Shown here: in pieces, positions 58,278 through 64,000 of the stretch | Layout: each line of letters begins with the position of its first letter | Position numbering within the stretch: position 1 is the first letter of the stretch | Source: Nageia nagi | Lineage: Eukaryota > Pinophyta | Direction: 5' to 3' | Assembly (NCBI GenBank): GCA_050084985.1 | Contig: JBITNC010000001.1 | Location: 78,120,001-78,184,000 of the forward strand | DNA: 64,000 bases | Program-made: the position numbers and the translations under genes | The notes under the pieces: model-generated | Seen by the model: only the letters and a program-made list of their open reading frames with translations | What the model was told of the DNA's origin: nothing | Database searches by the model: none

Positions 58278-58282
58278 AATAA

Positions 58283-58830
58283 CACACTTTGTAGCTAAAT
58301 TTGTGATTCTAATTCTTGCATTATGATTAAAATCACTAGGTACCACTCCATATTTCAAGTAAGTAAAAATGTCTTTATACCATTCACATGCATCAATGCA
58401 AATAGAATAAAAATAATGATCTTTAATAAAATTAGTAACAACATAATCATGAGAAGGTATACCTAAATTTTTAATTTTAATAATTATTTATATTTAATAT
58501 TAATAGGAGAAAGGAAGCAACACTAACCATAGCATTAATGTATGTATTATTATCTCTTAAGATGTTCTCAATCTTATAATCATCAAAATACATATGAAGA
58601 TTTGTTACCATTTCCTTCCTATAACTTTGCATCTTTGGTGTTGTATATGTCATTAAATTATTTTACCACCAATTGGAAATCACCAAATATTTTAATCCAC
58701 TCTACCTTGATAATTATAGCTTCCTTTAAACCTAAAATCAAAGCTTCATATTTAATTGTATTTTTAGTACAATCAAAACTGAATCTATAAGACATATGGA
58801 TCACATCATGATGCAAATTAATTAAAACAA
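58283..58830 (-). pseudogene. Second RNase H and integrase lead-in of fossil E4
   Basis: Minus strand from 58830: FRFDCTKNTIKYEALILGLK, then VEWIKIFGDFQLVVK, the additional RNase H of Tat elements (TNN..EYEA and GDS/GDF motifs). Then ACEWYKDIFTYLKYGVVPSD and ITNLATKCV, the usual spacer before integrase. E3 follows at once, inside the integrase. Confidence 0.78.
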
Positions 58831-59119
58831 TCCCTATTATATCTCCATGATTACACTTATAACCATTAAATAATAATATATATTAATCCTCTCTAAAATA
58901 TAATATGAAAAATTCTTTATATTATAGCTTAGAAGCATAGTAACATCACCTAGATGAATGATCATCATTGGGGTTTTCTAAAGTCTTTATTGCTAATTTA
59001 TTAAAGAATTATTCTTGGACTATATAATTTTCATTTCATAGGTGATTTTTTATAAAATATACAATAGTCTATCCCTTAATTAATATTTGATTTTTAAAAA
59101 TAATCAAATTACTGAAGCA

Positions 59120-59515
59120 ACATTATCTATTTTGCAACTCTATTAGATAAATAAGGCTTTGACATTAAATATCTCAAAGGGTTAGCCTGAGTTATAACAT
59201 ATGTTGTATTTCCAAGCATATAATATCTTAAATTTTATATTAAGAAGAGAATAGAAAAAAAAACTTTCTCTACAGGTATATATCCTTTCTCATGATCAAT
59301 CAAAGTTTTGCTAATATAATATATTGCTTTTTCTTTACCTTTGTCATCATTTTGAGCTAACATTTCCCTTAATGCACTTAAAGTTGCAAAAAACATATAG
59401 CAAAAAATTTCTTTTTAAATCATAAGAGGTCAAAGTAGGAGCATTAGTAAGGTACAATGTAATACTTTCCAAAGCTTTTTGACACTTATTATAGATGAAA
59501 CATAATGCATAATGC
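59120..59515 (-). pseudogene. First RNase H of fossil E4
   Basis: Minus strand: NKCQKALESITLYLTNAPTL then SYDLKRNFLLYVF (59347-59510, in a stretch of 87 open codons), then a shift and EKAIYYISKTL-like wording around 59290-59340. This is the start of the gypsy RNase H; the RT that should precede it is replaced by the truncated LTR of E5 from about 59520. Confidence 0.72.
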
Positions 59516-59519
59516 AATA

Positions 59520-60116
59520 AATAAAATATTATCTCTCTACAAATGTAATAATAAAGTATATATAAAAAATATACCAATTGATACCAATGATAACAATGTA
59601 CCTTTATCATATCTCATTGAATGATCCATGAATAATATCTTTGCATAATATCCATACATTCAAGATAATAAATCATGATATCATTACCTTACATATAAAA
59701 TGCCATCAATGTCTTAAACTAGGTAATATCAAATGAAAAAAATTAAATAAATAAAGCATGATGAAAGGTAGATAATAGATCCTTAGATAGGTGGTGTTAC
59801 AAAATACCATTGTTGTTCAAATGATATGATATGCATGTATTCACAAATATAGTTGATGATCTACTAATGGTGATCCATTTTCCTTTAATGTTCTTTTATA
59901 GAAATGTATTGATCCTCTATTTTTCTTGGGATCGTCATATATTATATAGCATTTGATGTCTTTATGGGAATTTAATACCACTTACATCGTTTAGTGGTCC
60001 TTTTACATTGATTACATTGCCTTGGGTATATTTTATCCCCTTTTTAAAATAAATATCCATTGATGCTATAAAAATGAATTATTTAATAAATAAAAATTCA
60101 TTTTTATGAATCTATA
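59520..60116 (-). repeat. 3' LTR of E5, truncated
   Basis: Matches the last 600 bases of 62339-63590. Ends TGAATCTATA, followed by TTTTGACTCTCTTTGG, on the minus strand the polypurine-like CCAAAGAGAGTCAAAA. The outer half of this LTR is missing. Confidence 0.7.
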
Positions 60117-60599
60117 TTTTGACTCTCTTTGGAGGTGTGATGGAATAAATGAAATTACATATCCAAAGAATAAGAATAGAAGAAATTTTTTGAGAACTTT
60201 GAAATCTTGTACAATAGCATGATCCTTTAGTGAGGATCCTTCATTTACCCCTTTTGACTTGGTTTCCCTGGGAAAGCTCCATGGATGGATAATCCAAGGC
60301 AAAATATGAATTGTTGCTCTTATTTCCCTTATGATGATCAAGAATGGAAGTGAATTTTTCTTCATGTTTGGTACTAAGAATTTTGATGTTCTAGCATTTT
60401 TACTTTGAGAATAAAAAGATTTATTTATTTGAATTATGTATGAGGTGCAATGAATGGTTCCAGTGGCATATGAACAATATTGGTAACAATATGGATACTT
60501 CAATTTTTTTTATAACCTGCAACAAAGAAGATATTAAAAGTACCCTATAGTAAAATGAAGTTAGAAATAACCTTTAGCAAGTTTGGATACATATTTAGC

Positions 60600-60880
60600 T
60601 GCATCATCCATTAGGTATGAACCAATGTCAATATTCTCACTAAAATCTATATTACCAATTTCCTTTTATGTGAGTGAACTCTCACTAGCTGTATTGTTGA
60701 CCATCTATGATCATGCATTTTATGTCCATGATTCAAAGATATTATGTTTTTATGTATGTAACCATAACCATTTATGGATACATAGTAAGGTGCATCATCC
60801 ATTGAGTATGAATCAATTCCAACACCCTCACTAACAACTATGTCATTAATTTCCTTTTAAATGAGTGAACTCGTATTATG
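60600..60880. repeat. 192-bp direct repeat in the 3' part of E5
   Basis: GCATCATCCATTAGGTATGA at 60600 recurs as GCATCATCCATTGAGTATGA at 60792, followed in both by AATTTCCTTTTA and GAGTGAACTC. Confidence 0.7.
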
Positions 60881-61039
60881 CTCACTTTGTTTTATGGTAT
60901 CAATAGCATGTGAGTAGAAATACAATGTCAATGCCTTTCAAAAATAAAAAATAAAATTTGAAATAAAAAATGCAAAAGGTATTGTACATGTACCTCATTT
61001 TTATGCATCATGATTATGTGAGGTACAAGACTTCTCCTT

Positions 61040-61790
61040 CATGTGTAAAAGTGTTTCAAGTGCATGATATTGAATATTTTAAGTTCTTCTTTTCCATACA
61101 TGAAATACAATCTATATGCACCTAATCTTGTAGCTTCTACTACAACAAATGGTCCTATCCAATTTGGTTCAAACTTTCCTTTGACTTTATCATTTGTAAT
61201 TATATTTTTTTATGTTATCTTTTAACACCAAAAACCCTATCTAAAAGGTTTTGAATTTAATCTTTTTGCTAAATGCTCTTTCTAGCTTTTCATGATATGC
61301 TTTTTAATACTCAATTGCATAGATTCATTTTTCATGAGGAGCTTCTAATTATTGCAACTTGGCTTTCCTTCTTCATCCATAATATCTCCATATAGTGAGA
61401 TCTTAAAGATGGGATCTCTAGTTATAATGGTACCACAACCTCATCATCATAACCAATGAAAAAGGATTTTCCCTTATGATAGTTCTTACACTTGTGTGAT
61501 ATGATCAAAGTACATAAGGTAATTGATCATGTCAATATATCTTATACATGTACCATATTTTTGACAATATGCTTTTGATTATTTTGTTTGATGTTTTAGC
61601 TTGGCCATTTTCTTATGTATAATAAACTAAAGAAAACTTTTGAGCAATATGAAACTTTTTTCAAAAGGCTTTCATGTCTTTACGTATAAAATTTGGTCCA
61701 TTTTCCATGATCAATTGCTATGGAACACCAAATTGTATGATGATGTGTTCAACTAAGAACTTTATTATCTTTTCCTATGATTTTAATGAG
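61040..61790 (-). pseudogene. Integrase fossil of E5
   Basis: Minus strand. From 61790: KIIKFLVEHIIIQFGVP, then QLIMENGPNFIRKDMKAF, where the family has a DNG motif with the second catalytic Asp (here Glu); then ENGQAKTSNKI, where the catalytic Glu is Lys. PFSLV follows, and near 61200-61100 KFEPNWIGPFVVVEATRLGA, the C-terminal chromatin/DNA-binding end. At least two of three catalytic residues are lost. Confidence 0.8.
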
Positions 61791-61794
61791 TCTT

Positions 61795-62218
61795 CAAATC
61801 CCTATGGTACATTATAGAATCATTGTCTAGTATCACCTTTCAAAATCCTTGGGAAGAATTTGGCCATCAATTTCTCCTTAGATCCTAATTTCAATAAGCA
61901 CTCCTCCTAAAAGCTTATAATATGTTGCTTTCTATCTTGTTCACCACTAAACATCTCAAACTTAGGGGCCTTGATATCATGTGGTGGGGGATAATTATGC
62001 ATATCTTTCTACAAGTATGTGGTAAAGACAACATCATAATCTTATTGCTTACTCTGAGATATCTAGTCATTCTCAAGTTTTGATACTCTTGCAGCTAGCG
62101 TAGCATCAAAAATTGATTGATTATTATTGGTAGAGGTTTGCAATTAGGCATTATGGTTGGAAATGATTTTCTTGCATAGTTGTATTTGTTTTTAGAATCC
62201 ACTTGAATTGATTTCCAT
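61795..62218 (-). pseudogene. Gag fossil of E5, truncated
   Basis: Minus strand, ATG at 62218 (MEINSSGF). Core: MHNYPPPHDIKAPKFEMFSG, then EKLMAKFFPRILKGDTRQ and FYNVP, the Retrotrans_gag pattern. It stops in mid-core at about 61793, where the integrase core begins. Confidence 0.78.
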
Positions 62219-62320
62219 GACATTGATGCTTTACAAATAGGTAAAGCATAGTGTTAGTGTAGTTGGATTTATCATAGAAATATGTGAGATCTCAGCTAGG
62301 AGGGAAAATATAATTCAAAG

Positions 62321-62338
62321 TAATGGGTTCATAAAAAA
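62321..62338 (-). other. Primer-site region of E5
   Basis: Minus strand TTTTTTATGAACCCATTA beside the right LTR; decayed form of the TTTTGGTGAACCCAACA of E2. Confidence 0.5.
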
Positions 62339-63590
62339 TGTATACAAAAAAATGCATAATGTTATAAATAAAGAACTATTGTAGATGCATCAAAATGAAC
62401 CTTTATGTATCATTTTAATCCCTTAACATATTATTATGTAAAAAGGGATTAAAAATGTATAAAAGAGGTGTAGGCCATGTATTTGATCCTTGTGGATTGT
62501 ACATGGGGTAAAAATATCAAAGTCATGTAAACTTGTATCATATATAAAGGCATCATTTTATGACCTATAGATTAGAAGCAAATCATGGGAAAATAATCAT
62601 TTCAAGCTAATATAAGGATTATCAATTGAAGATCATATGAAATATTATAACTTGCTTTATCTATCTACATTATGCATCTATTATTTTGTAAGTTCACATG
62701 TATGTTCATAATCTGATTATTTGCTCATCACTACATTCTTGTTTGCATCTGTAATTTCACTTATCTTACGATGTCGGTGGCATGCCAATTCTAATATGTT
62801 AGTGTCATACTTGTTCATGAATGTATGCTCTATATTTTATGCATTTTATGATTAACAGAATAAATATATAATCTAAGTAAACACTACTACATTCTTGCTA
62901 TATGTTATTGCCATATTTATGATATATGCATCAATATTTATAAAGTAGAGCAATAGTGCATTAATCAACCCAATTTGCATTAATTACATTATTTAGCTAC
63001 TAAAAATATCTCTTTATAAATATAATACTAAAGTATATATTAAAAGTATACCATTTTATATCAATGATAATGATGTACCTTGATCAGATCTAGGTCAATA
63101 AGACAAATAATATCTTTGCACAATATCCATATTTTCAATATAAGAAATCATGATGTCGATGCCTTATAGAAAACATGCCTTTGACACCTTAAAATAGGTA
63201 ATATAAAATGCAAAAATTAAAATATGCAAATCATGATGAAAGGTAGATAATAGATCCTTAGATAAGTGGTGTTACAAAACACCATTATTATTTGAATGAT
63301 ATGATATGCATGTATTCACCTATCTAGTTAATGATCTATTGATGATGAATAATTTTCCTTTGATGTTATTTTATATTACTATCTTGATCCTCTTCTTTTC
63401 CTATTATAATCACATTTCACATATCTTTTTATGCTTTTATGGGAATTTAACATAACTTATATTATTTAGTGGTCCTTTTCCAATGATTGCAGTGCCTTGT
63501 GTATATTTTATCCCCATTTTACAATAAATATCCATTGATGCTATAAAAATGAATTATTTAATAAATAAGAATTAATTTTAGGTATCCACA
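62339..63590 (-). repeat. 5' LTR of E5
   Basis: TGTATACAAAA ... GGTATCCACA, 1252 bp; its last 600 bases match 59520-60116. Confidence 0.72.
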
Positions 63591-63648
63591 CTTATCATCC
63601 CATACAAAATTTTCACCTTTCTTCAACAAGTGAGAAAATGGAGTAGTC

Positions 63649-64000
63649 TTTTGACACCTAAATTTGTTCCCCCTAAGATGGTTGCACTTAGGTATAATAT
63701 CATAATCATATTATAATCATCTTTAATCATATTATGGATTTATTATTACACTTATCTTAGATGGTATTATTATTTTTATGTTAGGTACACTGAAATGGGA
63801 TTCAACATTCTTACAAGGGATCATTTGGTGGGAATTCATACCTATATAAATATAAGTATCTCTAACCTAGGAAAGCAATCAAGATTTACAACTTGATAGC
63901 AGATACCCTACTCTTGGGTATTTCTAAACACTGCCTATTGAGATTGGAATCTTGTTATCATATGAGAATATTTGTTATCCATACATTTGCAATTATATAT
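63649..64000 (+). repeat. LTR of an E3-related element in opposite orientation (runs off the window)
   Basis: Reverse complement of the E3 LTR outer half: TTTTGACACCTAA at its start corresponds to TGTTGACACC of E3, and further words (CCTAGGAAAGCAATCAAGAT, CTACTCTTGGGTATT, ATCTTGTTATCATATGAG) match E3 LTR words in order. The purine stretch GAGAAAATGGAGTAGTC just before it resembles the E3 polypurine tract, so this is a 3' LTR of a plus-strand element whose interior was cut by E5. Confidence 0.65.

Larger units (their letters stand above)
59520..63590 (-). mobile_element. Internally deleted LTR element E5 (gag fused to integrase)
   Basis: A truncated left LTR, 2.2 kb interior and a full 1252-bp right LTR; related to E2 by LTR ends, polypurine tract and primer-site region. 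The interior retains minus-strand gag (61795-62218) and integrase (61040-61790) but lacks protease, RT and RNase H, which were removed by one deletion. No target duplication can be tested because the left LTR is incomplete. Confidence 0.72.

Overview
The window looks like nuclear DNA of a seed plant with a very large, repeat-rich genome; a conifer or other gymnosperm is my guess. The evidence is AT-rich sequence, no intact host gene, and almost wall-to-wall nested LTR retrotransposons of the Ty3/gypsy type. Pol order and a second RNase H between RNase H and integrase point to the Tat/Ogre side of that superfamily. Most copies are fossils full of stops; one is young and nearly intact.

Layout. 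(1) 1-7000: a Copia-like LTR remnant, a decayed minus-strand gypsy protease/gag region, and inside it a 4.5 kb non-coding LTR element (1947-6466). (2) 8076-22420: an old plus-strand Tat-type pol (called E0: linker, RT, RNase H, second RNase H, integrase) carrying an internal tandem duplication, followed at 22600-23990 by a long unrecognised fossil reading frame. (3) 11659-20289: a young element (called M) inserted in E0, with two 1557-bp LTRs that are about 98% identical and a perfect CTAAG target duplication. M encodes gag and then, instead of pol, a large reading frame of about 1160 codons split by one TGA. (4) 27100-29250: a minus-strand fossil plant-mobile-domain (PMD) plus coiled-coil gene (C1). 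(5) 30534-58277: three LTR elements (E1, E2, E3) in one orientation, all reading on the minus strand, each with a minus-strand gag fossil and, tail to tail with it, a plus-strand two-exon PMD plus coiled-coil gene; no pol is visible in any of them. E3 sits inside the integrase of a further fossil pol (E4) with an AATAA duplication. (6) 59520-63590: a minus-strand element (E5) in which gag is fused straight to integrase by deletion. (7) 63649-64000: an inverted LTR related to that of E3, running off the window.

How it works together. These elements depend on enzymes from other copies. M has its own LTRs, a primer-site-like stretch and gag but would need reverse transcriptase and integrase in trans; its extra protein has no function I can name. 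E1-E3 share a cargo gene on the strand opposite to gag. An intron in such an antisense gene is not removed when the element's own RNA is copied, which would explain why a spliceosomal-type intron survives in four copies. All coordinates of fossils and all identity figures are by eye.
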